Positions 15,110-29,000 of a stretch of DNA of 64,000 nucleotides are shown piece after piece. This stretch comes from Archegozetes longisetosus (Eukaryota > Arthropoda > Arachnida > Sarcoptiformes > Trhypochthoniidae). The first letter of the stretch is position 1, and every line of letters begins with the position of its first letter. The stretch is from positions 7,488,001 through 7,552,000 of the forward strand of contig JAEMBT020000005.1 in NCBI GenBank assembly GCA_018873245.2, given 5' to 3'. A program made the position numbers and the translations under genes. The notes under the pieces were generated by a model. That model saw nothing but the letters and a program-made list of their open reading frames with translations, did no database searches and was not told where the DNA came from.

Positions 15110-15162
15110 CTTTACGCTGGAAGCTCCATTTTCCAGACAATGTCTGCAGCCTCCAGCGAAAG
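15110..15162. repeat. Imperfect hairpin
   Basis: The arm at 15110-15125 (CTTTACGCTGGAAGCT) pairs with 15148-15162 (AGCCTCCAGCGAAAG) apart from one bulge and one wobble or mismatch. The loop contains a smaller CAGAC-AAT-GTCTG hairpin. No tRNA-like arms or known ncRNA motif was seen. Confidence 0.6.
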
Positions 15163-15477
15163 TCTAAGCTCCAGATTAAAATTTCATCCTTCTGTCTCTC
15201 CTTTGACTTTAACCTTATTGGAAATAACTGTTAAGAATTATTTTACGGTATCTCTTTGAAACTTTTCTCCAGCTTTCACTCAATGAAGTATTGGCATCCT
15301 TATTCTCATTAGTCTCTTGCGTTTCATTTGAATAGCCAACAAATTTAATGTTAATATATATTTATTTTTAAAGTACAAATTTACTTAAAAGCTAAGTTAT
15401 ACCGAGCCAGGTTGTTATAGTAAATATCGATCTGTAATAAGCAAATAATTTGAAACTGAAAATTTCTAATACAAGTG

Positions 15478-15603
15478 CATAGAATATTTTCATAGTTGAA
15501 GATATCACGTTTAAGGCATCATTAAGGTAGAGCTTTGAACAGCAATGTATAGCATTTTTTCATAATTTAAGATATGAACCGTCATTAGGAGTAGAGCTTT
15601 CTC
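15478..15603. repeat. Diverged tandem duplication of about 60 bp
   Basis: Copy one at 15478-15539 and copy two at 15547-15603 share the order ATA(G)...TTTTCATA, GAAGATAT/TAAGATAT, CATTA and GTAGAGCTTT. They differ by substitutions and small indels, so the duplication is old. Confidence 0.6.
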
Positions 15604-18600
15604 ATATTGACGATTTACGAAAAAAGGTTGAGATGAATTAGCGTGTACTCACTTATTTCACCATTGATATCAACTGATTAAAGTAAATATGAAGATGAAC
15701 ATTGCGTGAGTTGATCTAAGGAGAGTCTTGTTGCAACTGATCGATGGATTAAGAGAACATATTTCATGCATAAGCTGTTTCATAGTGTTTTTTGGCAGTA
15801 TAGGAACTCGTGTAAGTGCTTATTAAGTTATTGATAGTAAAGTGCATATAATCGATATCTGCCTCAGAGCGCTTCTTAATCAATGATTGATGAATACCAA
15901 AACAGACCAATCATTGTTTGACATTTTAACGTTGCATTTCTTGCCGAATTGAAGATCAGTTGCAGAAGAATTAATGTAATTGAAAAGTTTGTTAAATGGT
16001 TTGGTTGAGTAAGAAAAATAGCGGACGCTCTCATATCCTGTGTTATAGACTTTTGATCGTGAAAGGCGTCTTCTAAATAATCTCTGTTATCAAATAGAAG
16101 TCCAGTCCTATCTTAGCTATCTCCGATCGTTTGTTCTCAGCTGAAATCTGTCATGTCATGGCATAACTTGTTTGTAAGTGAAAAATTAATTTCAATTTCC
16201 TCTGTAAAATCTATCAGCAAATGATATGGCGTGTGGAAAATCGATGTGATTCTTCAAATTAATTATCTGAGCATAAAACAAACTCTATACATTTTAATAA
16301 ATTGATGATTGATGTAAACCCATAAATGGATGCGATAAAAGCATGTAAGAAAGAGAATAAGAAAAGCAATTGATGAAAATTCAATGAAGGTTTTGCTAAT
16401 ATTAGCTGTAGACTCTCAGCACAATGGCTTAATCCGATGGACCTACACTTTTAATGTTCTTTTTATAGTAAAATATCACTTCAATAACATAATCTTCAGA
16501 TATCTAAGAACATTTCTCTGTCAATCTTCCCCAAACATTTTAAATGCCCGCATTTTTATCGTCTACAATAGAGACTATTTTTTATTATTTCCTTTTTATT
16601 GTGGAAATTTAGTTGAAAACATTTGTTTAGTTTTTTGTTATAATTTGATCCTTAAGTCAACTTGGTTCTGAAGGTCCCAGAACATTTCCGTGACAAAGAA
16701 CTGTTTCTTAAAAACAAAATAGAGATATATGGAAGACTGATAACACGAAACCGTAAGTTGTGCTATTACATAGCGGTGGTCGGATCAGTGCTATAAAGTT
16801 CTATCTCCCATTCAAATAACATTACAGATAACACTTTGTAGAACTCACTCGACGTAGTGTTAAAAATTTAATCTATATGGGCGAAAAATACAACAGTCAT
16901 TTCAGCATGCAATTGATAAAAAAGTATGTAATGGAAAGATCTTAATTCAAGAGGAGTTGCATTTACTTTGAGAAATTTACTATTAAAACAAATTAACCAA
17001 CTTTCATAATAAACTTGAAATCAAAAATTGAACACTCATTTGAAGACTTATCGATAGTTGAAATTTAGATTTGGAAAGTTTAATTGTATTTAATTGGTTT
17101 GATTATGGCAAAGTTTCACTGAATTTAAAGATAACTTTTGAAAGCAAATATTGAATTGCTATTTACATAATACGTTTACTAGATTGTTCCGTTCATTAGA
17201 ATTATTTGATTTAAGTCTTTCTCAACAAAACTGTATTGAAATTTGATTCGACCCTACTTCAGACCAAACTAATGTTAAATATTTTAAGTTAAAAGTTAGA
17301 ACTAATGCAGCCATAGGGAAAACAGCAAACGAGGTCCAAATTTGAGCTTTGAATACAATATTAAATTCAATCTGATTTTGTCCAATTTATCCGAAGGCTG
17401 CATAAGTCAAATACTGATTGAGTACCAAACAAATAAATTGCAGTTTATCTTTTGTTTCTATCTTAATCATGCAGTTCGGAGTGGAGTGAGAAGTCTATGA
17501 ATAAATTTATGGCATTTTCAATTTGAGCTTTGGTTTAACTTTTCACTTCCATAGTAAATTTAATTGATTGGTTCTACAATTTATAAATTTGAATTTTATA
17601 TGAGATTTTCAAAATTTCAGTCTCAGAAGCCATCAGAATATCAGGTCTTTATTTAATATAATTGATTCTGAGTGAGAAGGGTTGAAGGCGATGTATAAAA
17701 ATAAAAACATTTGACTACAAATAGAGGCATTAATGAGAATTACAAACAAATAAGAGGCATCTGCCTTCAGATCCTTTGAGAATAGGTTTACTGATGCGAA
17801 GTAATTAAACAGATATTGGTTTCATTTAGAACAATCTAGGCGATCTTACTCCTGTATAAAAAAAACTAGCTAAACGTTATGGACCAATCTAAGTTGAACC
17901 AATCTAAATGGGTCGAAAAAGTTATCTAAATCAAAACATTTAATATTGTTGTTTGGCTTCTGTTGTCATGCTATTCAGGAAAGAATTTTCTGAAAAAAAT
18001 ACATTTCTTGAATAAGATATGTGCTAAAATGTATAGCATTGAGAGTTGTATTGAACGATTGCACTGCAGCTTATAAAATAGCGCTAATCATCCTGGTTGT
18101 CACTTTGATGAGTTATTGAAAGGCGAGCTGTTAATTTATATTTTATTGAAGCTCGTCCATTGATTAAACTGATTGATAGTTGAAGTTTATGGAAACTTAA
18201 TCAAAATTTGTTCGATACAATAAACGTACATTGAATGACCTGCTATGTATGCCTTACGCATAAATTGTGTTGAGGCGATTGTTTCCTGAATAGTACTCGC
18301 TCTTTAGATTAAGTTAATTAGCTTTGAACTAAACATATTCGCACACATAAACATATCCTAAGAATCACTTTATCTTAACATACAATTACAAGTGAAGTCA
18401 TTACAGAGCTCATGTCTTTGTTGAGAATACGAGATATCGTAATCTAACGATAGCTCTAAAACGGTTCAAGTGATTCAGTTCGCAAATTTATGTTCGGATA
18501 CACAGTCAATGAGCTGTTGAGATTTATTCATTTAATACTATGGCTACTTTGATGTTAAATAAGTCTATTTTTCATATGTAGATATAGCAAATCAAACCAA

Positions 18601-20053
18601 TGCACAATCAGCTTATAACAAAATAAATTCTAAGTTAATAGCATATCAATGCGATAAAAATCTCATTCACAGACTTTTACTCTGCTACCAAATTACAGAC
18701 TTCTCATCGTCAATAAAGATTTTAAGGTTACTTTTTAGTCAGATCTGGTCCTAAAGAAGTAGTTTTATTAAAATGTTGAATAATAGAACTTATTGTTAAG
18801 CTGCAGATATAATTCTTCTATGAAGAAGAATTGAAGTTAACAGCTGTCGACTTCATATATTAATAATAAAAGTTGAACGCTATCATCAAATAAATATTTA
18901 AATTTTATATTTCGTTAGACTATCTCTACTGTGAATAAACTAATGCTAAATACATTTATTTCGCAGTTTATTCTTAAATAATAAATTCAGTACTTTATAC
19001 GGTACTGAAAATCTGAACTATAAGTTAATTATAATTCCCCAAAATTTGCCAGAAATATAAGGCAAACAGTTTTTAGATATGAGGCACAATTTATGATCGA
19101 TTTAAGAATAAAGGAAAATATTGATATTTTCAGTCCTGTCAAACTGATTGCTCTGTATAACTATTTGCAGTTTTAATAAAAAAATATTCCACTAAACTTT
19201 GATTAACATATATAGTTACCAGTTATGCATAATTCATTGGGAAGTATTGTTTGAAAAAATCGATAACTTCCTAAATTTAAGACTTGAACTGAAGCAATAG
19301 AAAGAATAAAGTTTCACGTCAACAATATACAGTAGTTTTGATAGGTATGCCTGGATCACATTCTAGCAATAATTATCATCATTCTCCCAGAATCAATTAT
19401 GTATTATTAGAAAGTAAATTAGCATTCCAATATGTTAATCAAACAATGTCCTTATCATAATTTGATTTATCACTTTTCCTCGTTTCTTTTAACTTTACAA
19501 CTAATTCTCTCCTGGAGTCAACTCAAGTCTAAGTTGTCAAATGACAGTAAGAATTTCTTACTTTCAATGAATAATTTGTGTGTTCACAGTGAAAACATGG
19601 AAAATGAGACTCGCAATTCTTAGATATAGTCAAGTCAACTTACGAGCGTTCATGAATAATGGCATAACTAACTGAAATCAATGAAACTTATCAGTCATAT
19701 AACCGAATGGAATGAAATTTTTTTATTCGCCAATATAAGAAGAGAAGTCGTAAAAGAAGGATGCAATATATTATTTTCACTGAATTTATTCCTATTAAAC
19801 CTAATATCACCTCTTCTTTGTTTGAAATTGAAACATGAATGGATCATTTGGTTTGGACCCAATTTCATTTGCTTTGACAAACCGACCGAAATAGTCTAAT
19901 AGTTTCAAATTCAGATTTCTCTCAATCAAAGATAAGGAACAAATTTCATGAAGTCAAACAAACAAGTGATAGAAATGACGATCTGTACCAGATCACTAAT
20001 AATAAGCTTTGGTAAATGATGATTTGAAGGTGAATCCGAAAATTTTTAATATA

Positions 20054-20059
<6 letters not shown>

Positions 20060-20091
<32 letters not shown>
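20060..20091. repeat. (GA)n microsatellite
   Basis: About 16 uninterrupted AG units in intergenic DNA, 2.2 kb upstream of the neuroligin start codon. Confidence 0.95.
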
Positions 20092-20093
<2 letters not shown>

Positions 20094-21150
20094 CTGGAGA
20101 ACGTTATTCATCATAGTTTGATATTTTATATTGAATAAAGTTTGTCAGCAATGATTGTAATAAAGCACTTTTTACAATAACATATGTAGCGTAAAATTCG
20201 CAATATATAACTTTCATTGAATACATGAACATTTCTATTGCTCCCAGTATTTCTATCACTACACAAACCGAATTAAATGCAACCGAATTTAGTTTCAAAA
20301 GAATACTTGCCATTATTTGTTTGAATTCGATGTTTGGATTCGATGTTTGTATTGAATGTTAGTCCGATTGAAGGCTAGAATGAAAGCCGAAGTGAAAGAA
20401 AGTTTTGATTCAATATTTTTTCATGGATGAAAAGAGTGTAACAAGTAGGGAAAGTTTGGTTTTTATTATCGCTTTTAGAGCTGAGAACTCAATTTGATTG
20501 GAGACGATCGGTCTTTTTTATGACACTAGTTTGTTGGTCATAATTCAGTTTTTGTGAGACCTCAGAAAAGATAGTAAAAAGTAGACTCATGAGTAATAGT
20601 GATAAGAGCCCACAGTTTAATAGTGTTCTATCAGAATTCATAATACTTATAGAAAGGATCATTTTCTATTTTCTTCTATCGATATAAAAAAATATATTCT
20701 TTTATATCAACTTTGATGTATTGAATTTTTTCAAAACTTCAACAATAAAACCAAAACTATAATGACTTAAAACTCTGTTACATTAATCATAATATATCTC
20801 TCAGAATAGCATTCAATTAAGATTAATCTAAAAGAATACCATATTTTGTCTGATAATTTATTTATATCTTATAAATGACTATTGAATAGTCATGTCATAC
20901 TTGTGTTAATGAGAAATTCTGTCCCATATTCTTAATCTTAATATAGAAGTGCTCTGAAAGCTTTCACACTATTCTTACAAACTCTATGATCAAATGCAAA
21001 CATAACAATATGCAAATATTTGCAATTTTCATCAAAAATATTTAACCATTATTAGTTTTGTTTATAAAATAAATCTTTTCTTATGGCATTGTACAAACTT
21101 CAAGTCTAACTTGTAAGTCATGCATCAACTCGAACAACACTAAACAACCG

Positions 21151-21238
21151 AAATATTATATTCAAATATTATATTCAAATGTTATGTTCAAATGTTATAT
21201 TCAAATGTTACACTCAAATATTAGATTCAAATGTTAGA
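21151..21238. repeat. 13-bp AT-rich minisatellite upstream of neuroligin
   Basis: Six full copies and one partial copy of a 13-bp unit, AAATATTATATTC or a variant with one to three changes such as AAATGTTATGTTC. It ends about 1.0 kb before the neuroligin ATG, so it may lie in or near the promoter or 5' UTR. Confidence 0.9.
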
Positions 21239-22256
21239 AACGATAACAATCCCATAAGTTTTAATATGAATCGAGGTTTGCACTCATTGTAATATAAGTG
21301 AGACACTCAGTAGTCCGCAAACTCCACATTACTCGCTCTCGCATCCAGACTCTGCATTACAAGCATTGACTCATTTCAGTTTGTTTTCCACACTCTCTTA
21401 GATCACAAAAGTTCTGGAGACTATTAGTGTATTTCGTGCGTTGAACCTCATTTCCACATAGAAGTGAGAAATATCTGAAATCACTTCACCTTAAGCTAAT
21501 CGTATTGTGCTATAGCTTCAGATTAAGACCTAATTTATGTGATTTGTAAACTTTGATCATAATTTACTGAAGGTTTGGATAAATAGGGAGAAAAATAGTT
21601 GATTTGTCTGTTATATAGTGCGCGAAAACATTGATTTGTTCTGCTGGAACATCTCAAGTGGTGATGATGTACAGTAACAGATTGTGTGACATCGCATCTA
21701 ATAGTGCTTTTATCATATAGTGTGAACTACAGGTAAAACGAAAACTATATTTCCACTAAAGGATATCGAAATGTCTCATGAACATCTATGAAAATTGTTC
21801 AAATTGTTTTCCTAACAATGATATATGTTTTGCACAATCGTTTTTGACACAAGTTATGTAATAGAGAATTGAAGAAAAGATTGAAAATTTTGAAAAACGC
21901 TCAAAAATATTTGCTATAACTTACTAACGGAAAACTGATTTTAAAACTGATTTTAGGTAGCAGTAAATTGTTTTTATCCTACATGTTAATCAAGTTGAAT
22001 TGAGTCTAATTCGCGAATTAGTCTGAATATTGAGTAGATATAGGAATCGAGTGAACCACAAATGATTAATAGAATATGTTAGTAATTATTGATTTTCATT
22101 CATCACAAGGCACTCATTTAAGTGTCTAACGACTGATTCGAACCATTAATCAATCGGTGATTTGTCAAAGAGCGAACCCGTATTTCTAAAGAGCGAATTG
22201 CAGTCATCGTTTTTAAGAAGAAAGTGATGTCAAACTTCCGCATATAATCTTTCATA

Positions 22257-22755
22257 ATGATAGAACAGATCGAACAGATTTCTATCATTGGAATGATATT
22301 ATTTCTAACATTGATTATTTATTCATCTAAAGACGTTCTATCATTTGATGTCGAAGACTTGCCATTAAGTCCACGCCAAGTGAATACGAAATACGGAGCA
22401 CTGCGTGGAGTTATAATACCTCTAAGATCTCCATCAATATCGTCGTCTTCATCCACATCGCTATCTCTATCCCCAGTTGAAGCGTTTTTTGGTGTTCCAT
22501 ACGCTTCTCCTCCAACTAAATCTCTTCGCTTTATGCCACCGGTCACTACTTCTCATTGGAGAGGTGTCAAACTGGCCACCAGATTCTCTCCAGTTTGTAT
22601 TCAAAGAATACCAGAAATAACTAATGTCACTGAAACCCTTAAGACTATGTCTTATTCGAGATATGAATATCTGAAACGTCTGATTCCTTTCATGAAGAAT
22701 CAAAGTGAGGATTGTCTTTATTTGAATATTTACGTACCACACAATCCAACTTCAG
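22257..22755 (+). CDS. Nlg: Neuroligin exon 1: signal peptide and start of esterase-like domain
   Basis: Begins with ATG followed by a hydrophobic leader ([12 protein letters not shown]), then [21 protein letters not shown] and [11 protein letters not shown], the opening strands of neuroligins. A Ser-rich insert at residues 58-72 sits where the family usually has a short loop. The exon ends in phase 1 at CAG|GTAAG. The ATG is the first in frame before the leader; untranslated exons may exist upstream. Confidence 0.93.
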
Positions 22756-23002
22756 GTAAGTCTAATTTGTTGTAAAAATGATTTATTCATAAGTTATTTC
22801 GTGTCTTTGAGTTCATTAACGGATGCATCAGAGAGCGGACGATTTGTCAAATAGTCTGCATAACTACTTTGCAAAATATTCAAACTATTCCCAAACTATA
22901 GCCAATTTTCAGTATATTTCTAGTTTGGTGTTTAAAATGAAGTTTAGATAAGTTTTGAAAATTTTCTACGATATCATATATTTTATTTGATGGAAGAGAG
23001 AT

Positions 23003-23045
<43 letters not shown>

Positions 23046-26000
23046 ATTGGAATTTCCTGAATTCAGAGCTAAATTCTGATATATCTTACGCACAAGTTTT
23101 TCACATGAGAAGATCCAGTGATTCAGAAGTAATCGAGATGATTGCTGTAAGAAAAAGACATGAATAGTGTCTATCAATACCCGTACACTAAATACTAGTA
23201 CAAGTTTTACTTGAACGACTTCAATTAATTGAATATCTCTTACTGTGTGTATAGAAAACTATTACCAATTTGTTGATTAAGCTTTGATTCATCTGTTTTT
23301 AACGTTGTTCGTAAATAGTATGCAAATGTAATCCCTGTCTCATAAATGAATTAAATGACCACCCATAGTAAGTCATTTTACATTAGGCAAGCATATTTTG
23401 TCATTAAACTTAACTTAAGTAATTAACCGAAACAGCATTCACGTGTTCTATGCTTTACTTGCATTTCATAATACTGTTGAGCAAATTTCAACTTTTGATC
23501 CATTAAAGTAGTCAATACTTTGGGTTGATATTGCCATTCGACTGGACATAAAACTTTACTTGGAATTTACTAGAATTTTATTTTTAATAAACTATCTGAA
23601 TGGAACATCAAATACATTTTAAATCGAATAGAGCAGATGTAAGTTTCAACTTCGGCATTCAAAATCGAAGAATTCAAGTTTTATGCACCAAAATTAATTA
23701 TTCATTCAAGCTTAGACTAGACCTGTGCATGTATTTAGTGGTAATACTGTATGAGTAAAGCTGAACCAATCCTTTATCCTCTATTTCATATGTAAAAAGA
23801 AATGTCTATAAATTTGGAAACTAAGTTGAGAACTAAGAGTAAAGCTATCATAAAAGCATTAAGCTTTTCAACTTTATTGAGAGCAATCTGATTATATGGT
23901 GTAAATTGAACTGAAAACAAATTTAATATATAAGTCTATTCGGAGAATCCTTTCCTGTAAGAATGATCTTCATATCTCATGTCAATCGTTTTATTCCACT
24001 AAAAAGTCAATTTTCCGAAATGACATTTAAAATACTTGAATTTTTTATGAGTAGCATCTCTACAATATATGAGCTTTCATGAGAAATAAGTGGATAAGAA
24101 TCTGAGAAACATGTTACACAACCTATCCGTAGACATCAATTTAAATGTGAGTCACAACTCGGCGAATACAGTAGCAAAAGTTTCGCTTCCATTCAATTGC
24201 ATCGACAAAATAAATTGATTATCGCTCATAAAAGGCCCCAAATCTTTATTTTCAAACAAATAGAGAGAAAGAGAGAGTGAGTGAATGAGTGAGAGAGAGA
24301 GAGAGAGAGAGAGAACTTGTAAAGTTTACGTTAAAATAAAAACCATAGAACTATTGATTGATTTATATATTTCTAGAATATAACAATAGTCTTTATTTAA
24401 AGCCATTCGATTCTGAAATAAATAGTTATAAAAACTTAATATTATTAATGGAGAGATTATATCTTGTCAGAAGAATTGAGTTAGGAATAGAAACGTGTTA
24501 AATAAGAAGACCTAAAGATAAATGTATTCCCGAAACTCATACTGAATAAGTAAACTATTCCTAAGATTTGTTCAGTATAGCATCAAAATATCTTTTTGAC
24601 AGATCAATAAATCATTGAACGTTAACAGTCATAATTCAAACAAGCTAGGCCATCCCTTCAATTAATTTATATTAAATTATATTCACGATAGAAGAATGGG
24701 TTTTTAGCAATTTTGATTTTTTTATTAGATAATAATCGATTAAACGAAAGACAACTAATTTCTGAGAGTCAACATTGAGTCGTAGTGACCCTCAAGCGTA
24801 AGCTTGTTTCCTATCGTGAGCCTGAGTCTTAGCACTCAAATATAATGTTTACATAAGACACAACTCAATTCAGTACATGTTATATTAACTCCTATTAATT
24901 TAATTATGTCGAACTCATTTTTAAGCTTTACTCTAAATAACTTTTATAGTAATCTCCTTAAACCAGTTTTACATTAGTATTTGCTTTTATCAAATTCATA
25001 TGCGTTCAAACTTTTTTTTCACGAATTATAACACATTGCGTACACTCACTTAAATGCAAATCACTTTGAGAGGCTCAAAAATAGGGAAATATTTCTTTAA
25101 CAACACCCAAATAATTTAGTGTTAGTAATGAATTTCAGTTATTCTAATCATTGAAAGTGACGGTTAGTTAGCGTTACATTAAATCAATTATTTGTGTCAG
25201 AATAATTTTGAATTTCAGTATGAATTGTGAATGCTGAATTGTGAATGCCGCTTAAAATCAAATTCGATTAGAATCTTGAATTCCCACTCGAATAAGATTA
25301 GAGAATCTGAAAATTAGAAAATTGTGATTTTAGTGAAATTGCAAACAAACATTGAGTAGAGGTGATTGTATTACTATATTCTAATATTTAAATCTATTCT
25401 CCATTGAGTATTATGCAAGAAGATACGCATAATCAAGTGTAACTATAACAGAAAGAAAGTATTTGAAAAATGTTCAACTTCTTCTCTAGTTTAGTATAAA
25501 ATTTGTTGAATCTAAAAAAATATTGTTCACATTTATTATAATCTGGTGTAACTAAAAGTAAGCCTTTTTGCTTTAAAATTTAGGTATCATTATTTACCTA
25601 CCCTTTAGAAAGAAGTAAAGTTGGCTTATTTTGCTGTTGTTGTTATGAAAAGCATCAATTTTCCATACAATAGTGGTGATAGTAGTCACAGTGGTGAAAC
25701 TAGTGATGGACTTTTTATATCCCTAATACTCGAGAAAGTCATGCATAGCTTTTTTGATTGATTTTTTTTTGCTTAGCAAAGACTCCGTATTTTGAGAACA
25801 TGACACTAGTTTTATACGCATAAGTACTGTATTTAATTTGAGATTAAGTCTATGTGAGCGCAATGTGTATCAGTAAATAAGTTGGCAATATTTATGGTAC
25901 TTTACTCGTATTTCTTACAATAGATCTCTTTTGTTAGAACTTCTATTTAATTTGCAGAAAATGAATGCTTCCTATTCTTGTCATTCAGATTCTATACAGC

Positions 26001-29000
26001 AATAAAGTATAGAAAAGGAAGTTCAGCTAAAGATCCATTAAGAGAAGCATTTAGGGTATAAATTAAAATAAGCTATAAGTAAACTTAGTCGAAAGCAGAA
26101 GCTCTTCAACTGCATTAATAATCCTCTTTAAAATGCATACTTTTATATTTTTATTTTATAATTATTTGATCGCGAGATTAAAGCATGAAAGATATATTTT
26201 ATAGCTATTTCAAAAGCAGATTTCAATCCTTAATCAAGTTAAAGCTCTGTTCATCGCAAGTGTTGCTTTTGTGCTGAAAGATAAAAAGTTGTTATCACTT
26301 GCCGCTAAAACTCTCTATCGCGAAATATTTATTTATTGAGCACATTCTAAATGTATGCATTAGAGCTTAAAAGCATTCGAAGCTTCTCAGAGAGTCTCTG
26401 TCAAGCGAGTTTTTGGCCAAATCTGTTCAGGCTTTAGGTCAATAACTAGTCTGAAAAGTTTTAATTTTGATTTAGTACAAATCATGTAATTACACATACT
26501 TTAACAGATAAAAATTACGGATTATTTTATAAAGTGTGAAAACGTGTCAAAAGGCTCATTATTTTGACTATAACTTATGGATTTGCATTTTCAAATTAAT
26601 CAGATTTCAACATTTCAACATTTTCTCATTGAGTGTTTCGTCTTGCAATCAGTGTTGTTCACAAAAGTTAAGCTTAATTTGATTTCTTAAAAATTTATAA
26701 ATTTAATTCATAGGCCCGCTGTGAATTTGCTGAAAAGGCAGAAAAGTGAAAGTATTTTATTTTATTGATTGCTTGTAGAGCTTTGGACTGTTTTGTAGCT
26801 GAAGCTTGTTTTCAACTCTGCCTTAAAGTTTAAGTTAAATCCATTAGGTCGAAGGGTCTGTACTTATACACGTAATAAATAGGCTGATCAAAGATTTTCT
26901 CACATCTAAAAAATAGAATGCTTCATTAATACTATATTTTTCATAAATAATCGATTCTTAAACTAAAATACATTTTAGGCATTACTGTTACTAATGGCCA
27001 AACTTCTAGATTTGAACATTAAATTACTCGAAAACTTAGGTTATAAGCTTTAAAATGTCAATTTTAGCTCTAGAGCAAAGTCACAATCAATTACTACTGC
27101 AAAAAATATATCCGACTAATGCTCATCTCAAGTCAAACATAACAGAAAACAAACATCGAGTATAAAAATATGAAACGACTAAATGTAAAATAAAAGCAAT
27201 TCAAGTGTTTGTATAGTAAACAAGAATGTGATCGAAAACAAATTAGTACCAAAAGAGTATCGAACAAATTGAAATTCAAAATGACTTAAGCTTAGGAAAA
27301 ACAAGCAAAGCTAGAAGTTTTATTAAAAAAGAAGTTACCCATAAAGTACACTTGTTTCAAAAAGTCTTTCAAAAATATAAAATATATGTACTTTCGTGTA
27401 TAACAGATGAAATCTTTATAAAAACAGTTTACTAAAAAATTATCAGCTTTAACCAAACTTTCGAAACTGGATCAGTTTAGAGATAATGATTTTTCAGATG
27501 AAGTTCACTTTATTCATTCTTTTAACTTTATTGAAAAATTGTTTTTTAAGCCATTAATTAGTTTTTATTAAAATTATCTAATGATATGACTCATAACAAT
27601 TAGTTTCTAGCTTCGCCGAAAGTTTATGAAAAAGTGAAGTTGTGGTCTGTAAATCGTAAAATAATGCTTTAAAGATAAGTAAAAAGAGTTTTGCTTGCTT
27701 CTTGAATTGAGTGTATGAGCATTAGGTTGTAGTATCAAAAATGTGGCTTCTCTCTTTCTAGAACTTATTTCAACATAAATAGTAATATAACAAATTTCAG
27801 ACGTATTTTTACAGTACTTGTAGCAGATGTCGGACTGAAATATAAAGTTAAATATATTTTGAATGTCAGTGTCGTGAAAGTGCTTTGAAACAGAACTGAA
27901 AAGATTGCTCAGGGAAAGGTTTTATGACACTAACAGAAATGTTACATTTGTGTTGTTATTGGTATTGATGAATAGAAAGAAATTATTTTCTACAGTCTCT
28001 CTCATTTATAACAGTCACAAACTTCCTTAAAACTTAAATCTTTTAAATTAGCTCTAAAGTAATGGCATTTTCTGTTGAAACTAAAATCAATCATTAAAAC
28101 TAATGGAAATAAGGGCTCAAAACTGAAAAGTAATTACTTAGAGAATTAAAACATTACTTAAAAATAGTTGATTAGGTTTTAAGTAGAACTAAACGTATAT
28201 TGTTTTGAAACAGTTATTGCAGATAAACTTGAGCTATAAAATAAATTACAATTTAGTTTTACTGTAGGCTTACAATCGTAAACAAAGTAATTCACATCTA
28301 ATCCTCTTTCGTAGTATTTTGTGGTTAAACTAATACTATTCTTGAGGGTAAGTGACATTTAGGGGTTAACTTTGCACAACATGTCTCGTTTCTATTTGCA
28401 AATTTTGTCCACAATTCACAATACAAACATATATAGATTATTTTCAGCTCAACTCAAATCTAGACATGTAGATCAGTCCACAAGCCTCAACTTTGCAGTA
28501 CATCAATAAGAGTTCACACCAGACACACATTGCTTTACTTAACTAAAATTGTTTTCTCATTTCACTTCATTTTTTGAAGCTATATTTAATTAAAAGTTAG
28601 GCGTATAATCGCAAATGTTTATCTATCAAACTTCACTAGAATACACTTGAAAACTTAATGATCGACATAGCGACAAGAAAAAGGCTGTTGCTAAGTTAAC
28701 CTCCTTGTGACACGTATGAATCTGTCGCAAAACTTGATTTGTTTGATTACTAAACTGAAGTCAATATTTCGACACTCTATTATATTATGGTCTAGGTGGC
28801 AAACATTGCGTGACACCGTATCACAGCACTTCTAGTTGCTATCAAAGATTATTAAATTTTTGATAGCACGTGCAATAATGTACAAGAGTTTGAATATAAG
28901 TAGAATATAAATAAAAGTTTGATATTTAACACCAACCCACAAGTACTGAGTAAATAGAAGTTAACTGATCTGCCATAACTGTAAAGTTTGAACTCTAAAC

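Larger units (their letters stand above)
14506..22256. other. Intergenic DNA between the divergent LRR and neuroligin genes
   Basis: The LRR gene reads left and the neuroligin reads right, so this stretch should hold both promoters and any neuroligin 5' UTR exons. I cannot place a start site. Structures seen are a hairpin at 15110-15162, a diverged duplication at 15478-15603, a (GA)16 tract at 20060 and a 13-bp minisatellite at 21151. The block at about 21290-21480 is less AT-rich and contains TCAGTAG and TCAGTTT, which resemble arthropod initiators, but such short matches prove little. Confidence 0.5.
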
